Of a DNA stretch of 64,000 bases, positions 25,578-33,845 are shown piece by piece. Below the pieces are notes generated by a model that saw only the letters and a program-made list of their open reading frames with translations, searched no databases and was not told the origin of the DNA. Source of the stretch: Hymenobacter duratus (GTDB taxonomy: Bacteria > Bacteroidota > Bacteroidia > Cytophagales > Hymenobacteraceae); the NCBI RefSeq assembly GCF_014698995.1, contig NZ_JACWZZ010000001.1:1632501-1696500 (forward strand). The letters are read 5' to 3'. The translations under genes were made by a program, and so were the position numbers. The stretch's first letter is position 1, and every line of letters starts with the position of its first letter.

Positions 25578-25585
25578 CAAAAATA
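25578..25585 (-). promoter_or_regulatory. -7 promoter element TATTTTTG for the PorE-like gene
   Basis: CAAAAATA on the plus strand, about 45 bases before the start codon at 25533; perfect TAnnTTTG. Confidence 0.45.
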
Positions 25586-25806
25586 GGAATTTTCAGGTAT
25601 ACCCGTGCATGGCCGGTAGTCTGCCGGAGTGGCCGGCCGTGTGCCGCCCTGGCCGGCTTCGGCGGCCCAAGCCAGCCGGTGAGCGAGGTGGCACGGCGCT
25701 TGTCAAACACGTATCTTCGGAAGTGTGCCCGGTTGCGGGCCGGGCTCTTGGCCGCAAGTCTGTCATTCTGGCACCGACTTCCGCTTTTTCGCCCTGCTTC
25801 CCGTAT

Positions 25807-28308
25807 ATGCCTTCTATCCCTGCTGCCTTTTCTTCGCCCTTCCTGCTGATGACCGACGACTCTGCCGAAGTAGTATCCATCGTAGCCACCGACCCCGACC
25901 AGCCCCTCGACCCCAAAGATGCGCCCGAAACGCTGCCGCTACTGCCGGTGCGCAACACGGTGCTGTTTCCGGGCGTGGTGCTGCCCGTCACGGTTACGCG
26001 CAAGAAGAGCATCCGGCTGGTGCGCAAGGCCTACCGCGGCAACAAGATTGTGGGCGTAGTAGCGCAGAAAAACAACCAGCACGACGACCCCACCCTCGCC
26101 GACCTGTACCAGGTGGGCACGATGGCCAAGATCCTGAAGCTGCTGGTGCTGCCCGATGGCAACACCACCATCATCATTCAGGGCCAGTCGCGCTTCCAGA
26201 TTGAGCAGGAGCTGCAAAGCTCACCCTACCTCACGGCCCGCGTGAGCTACGCCCCGGAGGTGTTTCCCAACAAGAATTCCAAGGAAACCAAGGCGCTGGT
26301 AGCCTCGCTGAAGGATGCGGCAGTGAAAATGCTCAAGCTGAACCCCGAGATTCCGCAGGAAGCCCAGGTAGCTCTCGACAACATCGAGTCGCCGTCGTTC
26401 CTGACGCATTTCCTCAGCTCCAACATCAACGTGGAAGTAGGGCAGAAGCAGAAGCTGCTCGAAATCAACGACGGCGTGGAGCGCGGCACCATGCTGCTGG
26501 AGCTGATGCTGAAGGAAATTCAGCACCTGGAAATCAAGCACGAAATCCACACCAAGGTTCATACCGACATCGACCAGCAGCAGCGCGACTATTTCCTGCG
26601 CCAGCAGATCAAGGTGCTGCAGGACGAGCTGGGCGGCGGCGACAGTTCGGACCAGGACATTGATACGTTCCGGCAGCGGGCCAAGCAGAAACAGTGGCCG
26701 GAGGCGGTAGCCAAGCATTTTGCCAAAGAGCTGGACAAGCTGGGCCGCGTAAATCCGCAGGCCGCCGAGTATCCGCTCAGCGTGAACTACGTGGAGTTTC
26801 TGCTGGATCTGCCGTGGGCCGAGTACACGAAGGACAATTTCAACCTGAAGCGCACCCGCAAAATCCTCGACCAGGACCATTACGGGATGGAAAAGGTGAA
26901 GGAGCGCATCATCGAGTACTTGGCCGTGCTCAAGCTGAAGCAGGACCTGAAAGCCCCTATTCTGTGCCTTTATGGGCCTCCCGGCGTGGGCAAAACCAGC
27001 CTCGGCCGCTCCATTGCGAAGGCGCTGGGCCGCAAATACGTACGCATGAGCCTCGGCGGTGTGCGCGACGAAGCCGAAATTCGGGGGCACCGCAAAACCT
27101 ACGTGGGCGCCATGCCCGGCCGCATCATTGCTCAGATCAAGAAAGCCGGTGCCTCGAACCCGGTCATCGTGCTCGACGAAATCGACAAGCTGGCCTCCGA
27201 CTTCCGCGGCGACCCCAGCTCGGCGCTGCTGGAAGTGCTGGACCCCGAGCAGAATTCCACCTTTACCGACAACTACCTGGAGGTGGAGTACGACCTCTCG
27301 AAGGTGCTCTTTATTGCCACAGCCAACTCGCTGGACACCATTCAGCCCGCCCTTCGCGACCGGATGGAAATCATCGACCTGACGGGTTACACGCTGGAAG
27401 AGAAAACCCAGATTGCCAAAAAGCACCTCTGGCCCAAACTGCTCACCGACCACGGCCTCAGCCTCAAGGATGTGACCATCACCACGCCCGCCCTGCAGCG
27501 CGTGATTGACGACTACACCCGGGAAAGTGGCGTGCGCAGCCTGGAGCGCAAGCTGGGTGGCGTGGTGCGCAATATTGCCAAGAGCAAGGCTATGAAGGAG
27601 GAATACCCCGCCGCGCTGGAGCCGAAGGACATTACGCGCATCCTCGGGGCCGCCATCTTCGACCGGGACCAGTATCAGGATAATGAAACAGCCGGCGTAG
27701 TCACGGGCCTGGCCTGGACCAGCGTGGGCGGCGACATCCTGTTTATCGAAAGCCTGCTGAGCCGGGGCCGGGGCAAGCTCACGCTGTCGGGCCAGCTCGG
27801 CGACGTGATGAAAGAATCGGCCATTACGGCCCTGAGCTACCTGCGCAGCCGCGCCGACGAGCTGGACATCGACTACCGCCTCTTCGACCAGTACGACCTG
27901 CACATTCACTTCCCCGAGGGCGCCGTGCCTAAAGACGGCCCCAGCGCCGGTATTGCCATCTTCACCAGCATTGCGTCGGTGTTTACGCAGCGCAAAATCC
28001 GCAGCCACCTGGCCATGACCGGCGAAATCACGCTACGGGGCAAGGTGCTGCCGGTGGGCGGAATTAAGGAAAAGATTCTGGCCGCCAAGCGCGCCGGCAT
28101 TAAGGATGTGATTCTGTGCCAGAAAAACCGCAAGGACATTGAGGAAATCCAGCCGGAATACATCAAGGACCTCACTATTCATTACGCCGACCGGGTGGAT
28201 GACGTACTGCGTGTAGCCTTGCTCGATGAGAAAGTGGCGCACCCCATGAAGCTGGTGGTGCGTGATGAAGCGCCCCTGGCCCCCGTGCCCAGCGTGGAAG
28301 TGCAGTAG
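25807..28308 (+). CDS. lon: ATP-dependent Lon protease
   Basis: An 833-residue LonA protease that unfolds and degrades damaged and regulatory proteins. The N-terminal LON domain begins LPLLPVRNTVLFPGVVLP. The AAA+ module has Walker A GPPGVGKTS from about 390 and Walker B VIVLDEIDKLAS; the protease domain has the Ser-Lys dyad, Ser713 in PKDGPSAGIAI and Lys754 in GGIKEKILAAKRAG. ATG 25807 is used as the start; ATG 25849 (MTDDSAEVV) is an equally plausible one. A near-consensus TATCTTCG lies at 25710. The gene is followed by the 42-bp dyad array rather than by an ordinary terminator. Confidence 0.97.
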   Translation: MPSIPAAFSSPFLLMTDDSAEVVSIVATDPDQPLDPKDAPETLPLLPVRNTVLFPGVVLPVTVTRKKSIRLVRKAYRGNKIVGVVAQKNNQHDDPTLADLYQVGTMAKILKLLVLPDGNTTIIIQGQSRFQIEQELQSSPYLTARVSYAPEVFPNKNSKETKALVASLKDAAVKMLKLNPEIPQEAQVALDNIESPSFLTHFLSSNINVEVGQKQKLLEINDGVERGTMLLELMLKEIQHLEIKHEIHTKVHTDIDQQQRDYFLRQQIKVLQDELGGGDSSDQDIDTFRQRAKQKQWPEAVAKHFAKELDKLGRVNPQAAEYPLSVNYVEFLLDLPWAEYTKDNFNLKRTRKILDQDHYGMEKVKERIIEYLAVLKLKQDLKAPILCLYGPPGVGKTSLGRSIAKALGRKYVRMSLGGVRDEAEIRGHRKTYVGAMPGRIIAQIKKAGASNPVIVLDEIDKLASDFRGDPSSALLEVLDPEQNSTFTDNYLEVEYDLSKVLFIATANSLDTIQPALRDRMEIIDLTGYTLEEKTQIAKKHLWPKLLTDHGLSLKDVTITTPALQRVIDDYTRESGVRSLERKLGGVVRNIAKSKAMKEEYPAALEPKDITRILGAAIFDRDQYQDNETAGVVTGLAWTSVGGDILFIESLLSRGRGKLTLSGQLGDVMKESAITALSYLRSRADELDIDYRLFDQYDLHIHFPEGAVPKDGPSAGIAIFTSIASVFTQRKIRSHLAMTGEITLRGKVLPVGGIKEKILAAKRAGIKDVILCQKNRKDIEEIQPEYIKDLTIHYADRVDDVLRVALLDEKVAHPMKLVVRDEAPLAPVPSVEVQ

Positions 28309-28311
28309 GGC

Positions 28312-28514
28312 CTGCCACCGGTGGCAGCCGACTCAGGTAGCGCCCGAGCCCATCCGCCACCGGTGGCAGCCCGGTTCGGGTGAGCCTATGGCCTGCCGCC
28401 ACCGGTGGCGGGTCGGTTCGGGAGTTCCTCCAGTGTATGGGCACCGGTGGCGGTAGGCTTCCGGCTTTCCCTGAAGACACCGGCACCGGTGGCAGTGTAT
28501 GCAGGGAAAGCCGG
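28312..28514. repeat. Strict 42-bp periodic array of five dyads
   Basis: The 12-mer GCCACCGGTGGC starts at 28314, 28356 and 28398, and the variant GGCACCGGTGGC at 28440 and 28482: five copies spaced exactly 42 bases. The 30-base spacers differ, sharing only a loose GGTTCGGG after copies 2 and 3. Copies 1 and 3 extend to perfect 16-bp palindromes. Copy 2 has an outer stem, CCCGAGCC (28343-28350) with GGTTCGGG (28373-28380), and copy 5 has a perfect 13-bp outer stem (28461-28473 with 28502-28514); both are exactly concentric with their inner dyads. It lies between lon and porQ. No cas genes and no integrase are near. Function unknown. Confidence 0.85.
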
Positions 28515-28585
28515 GGCACAATAAAATGTGGCTCCCGGCGTCTTATGCCCGCAACTACCTGCCAAACGCCGTATCTTAGTCCCCT

Positions 28586-29656
28586 ATGCTTCGACTGCTA
28601 CCCTGCCGTGCTAGTGCGGCCTTATCCGTTGCCCTGAGTCTGGGAGTGGCCTCATCGGCGGTTGCCCAGATTGGCGGCCAGCAGACGTTTTCGTTTCTGA
28701 ACCTGCCGCCGGGTGCACGAGCGGCCGGGCTGGGGGGCGTCAACGTATCGGCCCGCGATTCTGACCCGACCATGATGCTCAGCAACCCCGCGCTGCTGAA
28801 CGCCGAAATGGACGGCCGCCTTGCCCTCACGTTCGTCGATTACCTGGCCGACATCAAGCAGAGCACGGCCGCCTACGCTTTCAAACCCAAGCAGGAGGAC
28901 GCCAAGAACCGCCTGGGTTTCTCCCTGACTTACCTCAACTACGGCGAGTTCGACCAGTACGACGCGGCCCAGAACCTGCTGGGTAAGTTTTCGGTGAACG
29001 AGTACGCGGCCGGCCCTACCTACACCTACGTGCAGGGCCCGTTCACGCTGGGCGGTACGGTCAAGCTGGCCGTTTCGGGCATCAGCGGCAACCATTCGGT
29101 GGGCGTGCTGGCCGATGTGGGGGCTTTGTTCAAGCATCCGGAGCAGGACTTTACGGTGGGGTTGGCCGTGAAAAACGCCGGGTACCAGCTCAAGCCCTAC
29201 GCCGGGGCCGGCCGGGAGCCCATGCCGCTGGACGTGCAGCTTGGGGCCACCATCAAGCCCGAGCACATGCCGCTGCGCTTCTCTATCACGGCGCACCACC
29301 TGCAGCAGCTCGACATCGTGTACCTCGACCCCAACCAGCGCGGCCAGCTGGACGAGAACGGGGTGCCCATTGTTAAGAAGAAGACCCTCGGCGACAAGAT
29401 TGCACGGCATTTTGCGGTGGGAGGTGAGCTGCTGCTGGGTCAGAATCTGAACGTGCGCCTGGGCTACAACCATCTGCAGCGCCGTGAGCTGCGCCTCGAC
29501 AATACGGCCGGCGGCGCGGGTATTTCCTTCGGGGTAATGCTGCGCATCAGTCAGTTTCAGCTCGATTACACGCGCGCCGGTATCCATGCCAGCGGCAGCG
29601 CCAACTACTTTACCGTAGCGCGCAACCTCAACACGCTCTTTGTAAAAAAACAGTAA
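28586..29656 (+). CDS. porQ: Type IX secretion system protein PorQ
   Basis: A 356-residue outer-membrane beta-barrel protein with a signal peptide ending near SSAVAQ. It has the PorQ/PorV-like features FLNLPPGARAAGLGGVNVSA, MMLSNPALLNAEMDGRLALT, then FVDYLADIKQSTAAYAF, and barrel strands to the end. PorQ is a surface-translocon accessory protein of the type IX secretion system in Bacteroidota. Full length for the family. Start ATG 28586, preceded by a near-consensus TATCTTAG. The next gene, hslU, follows after a 171-base gap filled by repeats and a long palindrome. Confidence 0.88.
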   Translation: MLRLLPCRASAALSVALSLGVASSAVAQIGGQQTFSFLNLPPGARAAGLGGVNVSARDSDPTMMLSNPALLNAEMDGRLALTFVDYLADIKQSTAAYAFKPKQEDAKNRLGFSLTYLNYGEFDQYDAAQNLLGKFSVNEYAAGPTYTYVQGPFTLGGTVKLAVSGISGNHSVGVLADVGALFKHPEQDFTVGLAVKNAGYQLKPYAGAGREPMPLDVQLGATIKPEHMPLRFSITAHHLQQLDIVYLDPNQRGQLDENGVPIVKKKTLGDKIARHFAVGGELLLGQNLNVRLGYNHLQRRELRLDNTAGGAGISFGVMLRISQFQLDYTRAGIHASGSANYFTVARNLNTLFVKKQ

Positions 29657-29680
29657 GGTGGGTTGGTGGAGTGGTGGAGT
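29657..29680 (+). repeat. Octamer array GGTGGAGT, left flank of palindrome
   Basis: Three consecutive 8-base units (GGTGGGTT, GGTGGAGT, GGTGGAGT) immediately left of the palindrome; a looser series of GGTGG-containing units in the opposite orientation lies on its right (29777-29823). Confidence 0.65.
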
Positions 29681-29777
29681 GGGCTGTCATCCTGAGTGTA
29701 GCGAAGGACCTTTTCACGTTGAACCAATTCGTTCTGATGGGATAAGGTCCTTCGCTACACTCAGGATGACAGCCCAC
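29679..29777. repeat. Intergenic palindrome A (TGTCATCCTGAG type)
   Basis: Perfect 34-bp inverted arms (29679-29712 and 29744-29777) around a 31-base loop, between porQ and hslU. The arms contain TGTCATCCTGAG and GCGAAGGACCTT, shared with the palindrome at 61162-61263. May act as a terminator for porQ or a spacer for hslU. No transposase is linked. Confidence 0.9.
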
Positions 29778-29827
29778 CCCGCTACCACCCCGACACTCCA
29801 CCACCCTGCTACTCCACCACCTCCTGT

Positions 29828-31234
29828 ATGCTCGATTCCAAAACGTTTCTCACCCCGGCCCAGATTGTGGCCGAACTCGATAAGTACATCATTGGCCAGC
29901 ACGATGCCAAGCGTCACGTGGCCATTGCGCTGCGCAACCGCTGGCGCCGCCTGCACGCCCCGCTGGATATGCAGCGCGAAATAGTGCCCAACAACATCCT
30001 GATGATTGGCTCGACGGGTGTAGGCAAAACCGAAATTGCCCGCCGCCTCGCCGCCATTGCCGATGCCCCGTTCACGAAAGTAGAGGCCTCCAAATTCACG
30101 GAAGTAGGCTACGTGGGCCGCGATGTGGAAAGCATGGTGCGCGACCTGGTGGAGCAGTCTGTGAACCAGGTGAAGCAGCGCCGCAAGGAGGAAGTGAAGA
30201 ACCAAGCCGCGCAGGCCGTGGAAGACCTGATTCTGGATGCCCTGATTCCGCCCGTGAGTGGAGGCGGCCTGAAACCCACGGCCGGCTTCAGCACCACTAT
30301 CGACAGCAGTGCCATGCCCGACTCCGACTACGAGTTGAATGAGCGCACGCGCGACAAGTTCCGGGAGAAGATCCGCAGCGGTGAGCTAGATGACCGCAAA
30401 ATTGAGATAAAAGTGCAGCAGGGCGCGCCAAGCATGGGCATTGTTGGGGGCGCCCCCGGCATGGATGAAGCCTCCATGGCGGGCCTGCAGGACATGCTGG
30501 GCTCGATGCTGCCCAAGAAGACGCGCAAGCGCAAAGTCACGATTGCCGAGGCCCGCAAGATTCTGCTTGATGAAGAAGCCGCCAAGCTCATCGACATGGA
30601 TGAGGTGAAGGACGAAGCCATTCGCAACGCCGAAAACGCCGGCATCATCTTCATCGACGAAATCGACAAGGTGGCCAGCCGCAGCGGCAAGGGCGGCAGC
30701 GGCCCCGACGTGAGCCGGGAAGGCGTGCAGCGCGACCTGCTGCCCATAGTGGAAGGCTCTGCCGTGAGCACCAAGTACGGCATCATCAACACCGACCACA
30801 TTCTGTTCATTGCCGCCGGCGCCTTCCACGTCGCCAAGCCCTCCGACCTGATTCCGGAGTTGCAGGGCCGCTTCCCGATTCGGGTGGAACTACAGAGCCT
30901 CACCAAGGACGACTTTTTCCGCATTCTGAAAGACCCTAAGAATGCCCTCACCAAGCAATACGAGGCCCTGCTGCAAGCCGAGGACGTGGCACTCAGCTTC
31001 GACGACGCGGCCTTGGAGCGGCTGGCCGAAATTGCGTTTGAGGTGAATTCGGAGGTAGAAAACATCGGGGCGCGCCGCCTGCACACGGTCATGAGCCGCC
31101 TGCTGAACGACATCCTGTTCGATGTGCCGGATCTAATTGGGCCCAACGCCCGGATTCTTATTACGCGGGAGCTGGTAGATGAGCGGCTGAAAAGCATGAT
31201 CCGCAACCCGGACCTGAGCCAGTACATTCTCTGA
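29828..31234 (+). CDS. hslU: HslU, ATPase subunit of the HslUV protease
   Basis: A 468-residue AAA+ unfoldase that feeds substrates to the HslV peptidase. N-terminal TPAQIVAELDKYIIGQHDAKR is diagnostic of HslU/ClpX. Walker A GSTGVGKTE begins near residue 61; the central I-domain (about 110-250) has the Met-rich insertion GAPSMGIVGGAPGMDEASMA; Walker B is IIFIDEIDKVA; the sensor/C-terminal part carries ELQGRFPIRVEL and ends in LSQYIL, the tail that docks into HslV. hslV is not in the window, so the pair is unlinked here. Ends at a strong terminator. Confidence 0.96.
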   Translation: MLDSKTFLTPAQIVAELDKYIIGQHDAKRHVAIALRNRWRRLHAPLDMQREIVPNNILMIGSTGVGKTEIARRLAAIADAPFTKVEASKFTEVGYVGRDVESMVRDLVEQSVNQVKQRRKEEVKNQAAQAVEDLILDALIPPVSGGGLKPTAGFSTTIDSSAMPDSDYELNERTRDKFREKIRSGELDDRKIEIKVQQGAPSMGIVGGAPGMDEASMAGLQDMLGSMLPKKTRKRKVTIAEARKILLDEEAAKLIDMDEVKDEAIRNAENAGIIFIDEIDKVASRSGKGGSGPDVSREGVQRDLLPIVEGSAVSTKYGIINTDHILFIAAGAFHVAKPSDLIPELQGRFPIRVELQSLTKDDFFRILKDPKNALTKQYEALLQAEDVALSFDDAALERLAEIAFEVNSEVENIGARRLHTVMSRLLNDILFDVPDLIGPNARILITRELVDERLKSMIRNPDLSQYIL

Positions 31235-31288
31235 GCATCCGGAGCTGTTAGAAGGACTCCATGCCGTCTGATTTCTGCTACCCCATCA

Positions 31289-31320
31289 AAAAAGAAGCGG
31301 CCGTCAGGCCGCTTCTTTTT
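31289..31320 (+). terminator. Terminator after hslU
   Basis: A 14-bp stem (AAAAAGAAGCGGCC with GGCCGCTTCTTTTT) around GTCA, 55 bases after the hslU stop. Confidence 0.88.
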
Positions 31321-31371
31321 GCTTCAGGCCGTATTTGCTTTCAACGCCTTCTTTCATCCACTGCCTTTGCA

Positions 31372-32106
31372 ATGCATTACTACATCATCACGGGAGCCAG
31401 CCGCGGGCTGGGGAAAGCCCTGGCCGAAGGCCTGCTCCGGCAACCCGGCACCAGCGTCCTAGGCGTGTCGCGGCATGCCACCATCGAGCACGAGCGGTAC
31501 CAGCACCAGCCCCTCGACCTCTCGGACATGCTGGCGGTGCAGAACAATCTGTTCAAAGTGTTTCCGGCCCGCCCTGATGCTGCCAGCCTCACGCTCATCA
31601 ACAATGCCGGCGTGCTGGGCGAAATCGGGTATGTGGGCGCGCTGCCGAACGAGCATTTCGAGTTCGTCTTTGATGTGAATGTCATTGCGCCCGCCATGCT
31701 CATGAACACCTTTCTGAGCGCCTACGGTAGCCAGTCGGACATTCCGCGCACTATCCTCAACATCAGCAGCGGTGCCGCCCAGCGCCCCATTGATGGGTGG
31801 GCAGCCTATTGCGCCTCTAAAGCCGCTCTTAATGCCCTTTCGGCCACGGCCCAGAAGGAGCAGGAGTTGCGCGGCAGCGGCATCCGAATCCGTAGCCTCG
31901 CGCCCGGGGTGCTGGATACCGGAATGCAGGAGCATATTCGCAGCGCCAACCCTGAGGATTTCAGCGATGCGCAGCGTTTTGCTAATCTCAAACAGGAAGG
32001 GCATTTGGTAGAGCCGGACCAGGCCGCCGAGCGAATAATATCCTGGCTTCAGAAGCCGGCAGCAGCCGGCGAGCAGACAGTTCTTCGTATCACGGATATA
32101 GCATAA
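31372..32106 (+). CDS. SDR oxidoreductase, sepiapterin-reductase-like
   Basis: A 244-residue short-chain dehydrogenase/reductase. Nucleotide-binding TGASRGLG is at 7-14, NNAG at 77-80, catalytic Ser132/133, Tyr146 and Lys150 (YCASK). The N-terminus MHYYIITGASRGLGKALAEG and the small C-terminal region resemble sepiapterin-reductase-type SDRs (NADPH-dependent). The frame extends upstream through the hslU terminator, so ATG 31372 is the sensible start; TGCCTTTG just before it is close to the promoter consensus. Substrate unknown. Ends at a long hairpin. Confidence 0.88.
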   Translation: MHYYIITGASRGLGKALAEGLLRQPGTSVLGVSRHATIEHERYQHQPLDLSDMLAVQNNLFKVFPARPDAASLTLINNAGVLGEIGYVGALPNEHFEFVFDVNVIAPAMLMNTFLSAYGSQSDIPRTILNISSGAAQRPIDGWAAYCASKAALNALSATAQKEQELRGSGIRIRSLAPGVLDTGMQEHIRSANPEDFSDAQRFANLKQEGHLVEPDQAAERIISWLQKPAAAGEQTVLRITDIA

Positions 32107-32145
32107 AAAAAGAACCCCGGCCAATTTGGCCGGGGTTCTTTTTTT
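32105..32145. terminator. Bidirectional terminator
   Basis: A stem of about 18 bp (AAAAAAAGAACCCCGGCCA and complement) with A7/T7 runs, between the convergent SDR gene and the first SusD gene. It overlaps the SDR stop codon. Confidence 0.9.
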
Positions 32146-32159
32146 ATGGTACTCTACGA

Positions 32160-33824
32160 CTAGTAGCCAGGGTTCTGCTGAGCTGCCAGTGTTGGGTTGT
32201 TCGCAATTTCGATGGCCGGAATAGGCCACAGGAAGAACGTGCTGTTATAAGGAACTGCCGAAACAGAAGGTGTAGCAAGTGTCGCACCGTTGTTGCAGGC
32301 ATAACGAGCAAGCGTTACCTGACCCGAAACCTGGCCGTTGAACTTGGCAGGAATACCACCTGGGCCAAACGTTGCGTCAGGCGACAGGCGTGAAATATCA
32401 CCCCAACGTTTGCCTTCCCCAACAAACTCAATCCGACGCTCATTCAGAATAGCGCGAATCAGGGCGGGGCCGGTCAAGGAACCTGCCGCATACTGGTCAG
32501 CAGCAGTGGTCACCGAACGGTTGCGCACCGCATTAAGCAACCGAAGAGCGAAGGCATCATCGTTGCCGGCGCGAGCAACAGCTTCAGCCTGGTTCAGCAA
32601 CACTTCAGCGTAGCGAATGATGGGAGCAAAGTCGGAGCTGGTCGTAGCGTCAGTATACTTACGCAGTACATAAGCCGGACGAACACCATCCTGCTGCATC
32701 ATAGCAGTGCGGCGAAGGTCGCCGCACGTGAAGAACGGTGCATTGTACAGGTTCGGGCTCACCGCCAGCAGTGCACGGCCGTTGATACCGCCGTTTGCCG
32801 GGGTGGCCGAAGAGCCATATACGTTGGCAAGGGCACCGTTTACACCGGCGTTGTCGTCCGAGCGATTCTCAACTGAGAATACGGTTTCAGCCGTAGCGGC
32901 TGCACCACCTGGGAAAGCAGCCCGCTGGGTTGCTGCCAGTGCGTAGCTTCCAATAGGGCTGGTGAAAGGAGCAGAAGTGCCGGAGATAAGCTTGGTGCCT
33001 TCTGCAGCAGCAGCAGCCCAGTTAGCCTGATGCAAACGCAGGCGCTGCTTCAGCGCAATAGCGGCACCTTTTGTTGCCCGGGTAGCAGAAGCGGCAGCTG
33101 CACCCGTGATTGTGCGGGTAGCAGGCAGGTTGCTTTCAGCAAAGTCCAGGTCGGCCAGCATCTTCGTGTAGTCATCGGCTACTGTGCCCCGGTCCTGCGA
33201 ACGGCCCGTATTAACACCAGCAATGGTATTAGCTGGGACGTCGCGGTAAGGAACACCGGCTTTTGAGCCATTGCCGTCCGTGTAAGGACGCGAGAAGTGG
33301 ATAACCAGTTCGTGGTGAGCCAAGGCCCGCAGGAAGCGCAACTCGCCTTCATACACCTGAGCAACTTCGGCCGTGATGATACCTGCTGCTGCCGCTTGGC
33401 GTACGCCATCAATCGTCACGTTTGCCTTGTTGACTACCGCATAGCAGGTAGACCACATGTTCACGAGGTTCGGGCTGGAAGGCGTAATCTGGTTGGTAAA
33501 AACAAGGCTGAAGAAGCCTGCCATGTCCGATACGTCTTCACCACGTGCATCATCAAGCGCATTGGCGGCAGCCCCGAAAGGATAGCCACGTACGGCCAGT
33601 GCACCACCCGTCAGTGGATCGTAGAAGCCCGACTGAGCAGCGTCGTATACGCCGGCTACAGCCAGCGCAATACGGGCCGGATCAGTGAAAACGGCTGCTT
33701 CGGATAACTGGTTCTGCGGTTGCAGGTCGGTAACCTCGCAGGCGCCCAGCCCTAAGGTTGAAAGGAAAGCCAACGCCAGTACGTTCCGGCGGCTATGTGT
33801 GAAAATTGTCGAAAGATTTTTCAT
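32160..33824 (-). CDS. SusD/RagB-family nutrient-binding lipoprotein (pair 1)
   Basis: A 554-residue surface lipoprotein that caps the SusC channel and binds its ligand. A signal peptide leads to a lipobox at Cys29 (LGLGAC). The mature start EVTDLQPQNQLSEAAVFTDP, the TPR-like helices (ELRFLRALAHHELVIHFSRP) and the late segments RYAEVLLNQAEAVARAGND and LRLLNAVRNRS are SusD signatures; it ends FFLWPIPAIEIANNPTLAAQ. It follows its SusC on the same strand (21-base gap). No glycosidase or peptidase is nearby to hint at the ligand. Confidence 0.93.
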   Translation of the reverse strand: MKNLSTIFTHSRRNVLALAFLSTLGLGACEVTDLQPQNQLSEAAVFTDPARIALAVAGVYDAAQSGFYDPLTGGALAVRGYPFGAAANALDDARGEDVSDMAGFFSLVFTNQITPSSPNLVNMWSTCYAVVNKANVTIDGVRQAAAAGIITAEVAQVYEGELRFLRALAHHELVIHFSRPYTDGNGSKAGVPYRDVPANTIAGVNTGRSQDRGTVADDYTKMLADLDFAESNLPATRTITGAAAASATRATKGAAIALKQRLRLHQANWAAAAAEGTKLISGTSAPFTSPIGSYALAATQRAAFPGGAAATAETVFSVENRSDDNAGVNGALANVYGSSATPANGGINGRALLAVSPNLYNAPFFTCGDLRRTAMMQQDGVRPAYVLRKYTDATTSSDFAPIIRYAEVLLNQAEAVARAGNDDAFALRLLNAVRNRSVTTAADQYAAGSLTGPALIRAILNERRIEFVGEGKRWGDISRLSPDATFGPGGIPAKFNGQVSGQVTLARYACNNGATLATPSVSAVPYNSTFFLWPIPAIEIANNPTLAAQQNPGY

Positions 33825-33845
33825 CGTTGCAGTAAAGACAAAGGA

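Noticed and set aside
26221..28008. Long minus-strand frame opposite lon
   Set aside because: Antisense shadow of the lon coding sequence.
28312..28493. CRISPR array
   Set aside because: Repeat core is only 12 bases, itself palindromic; no leader or cas genes; the spacers are not clearly foreign.
28175..28519. Minus-strand reading frame with 14-residue repeats (PPVA/PPVP) over the array
   Set aside because: A 42-base period keeps every frame open in step; the frame overlaps the end of lon by over 130 bases and the spacers show no coding-like conservation.
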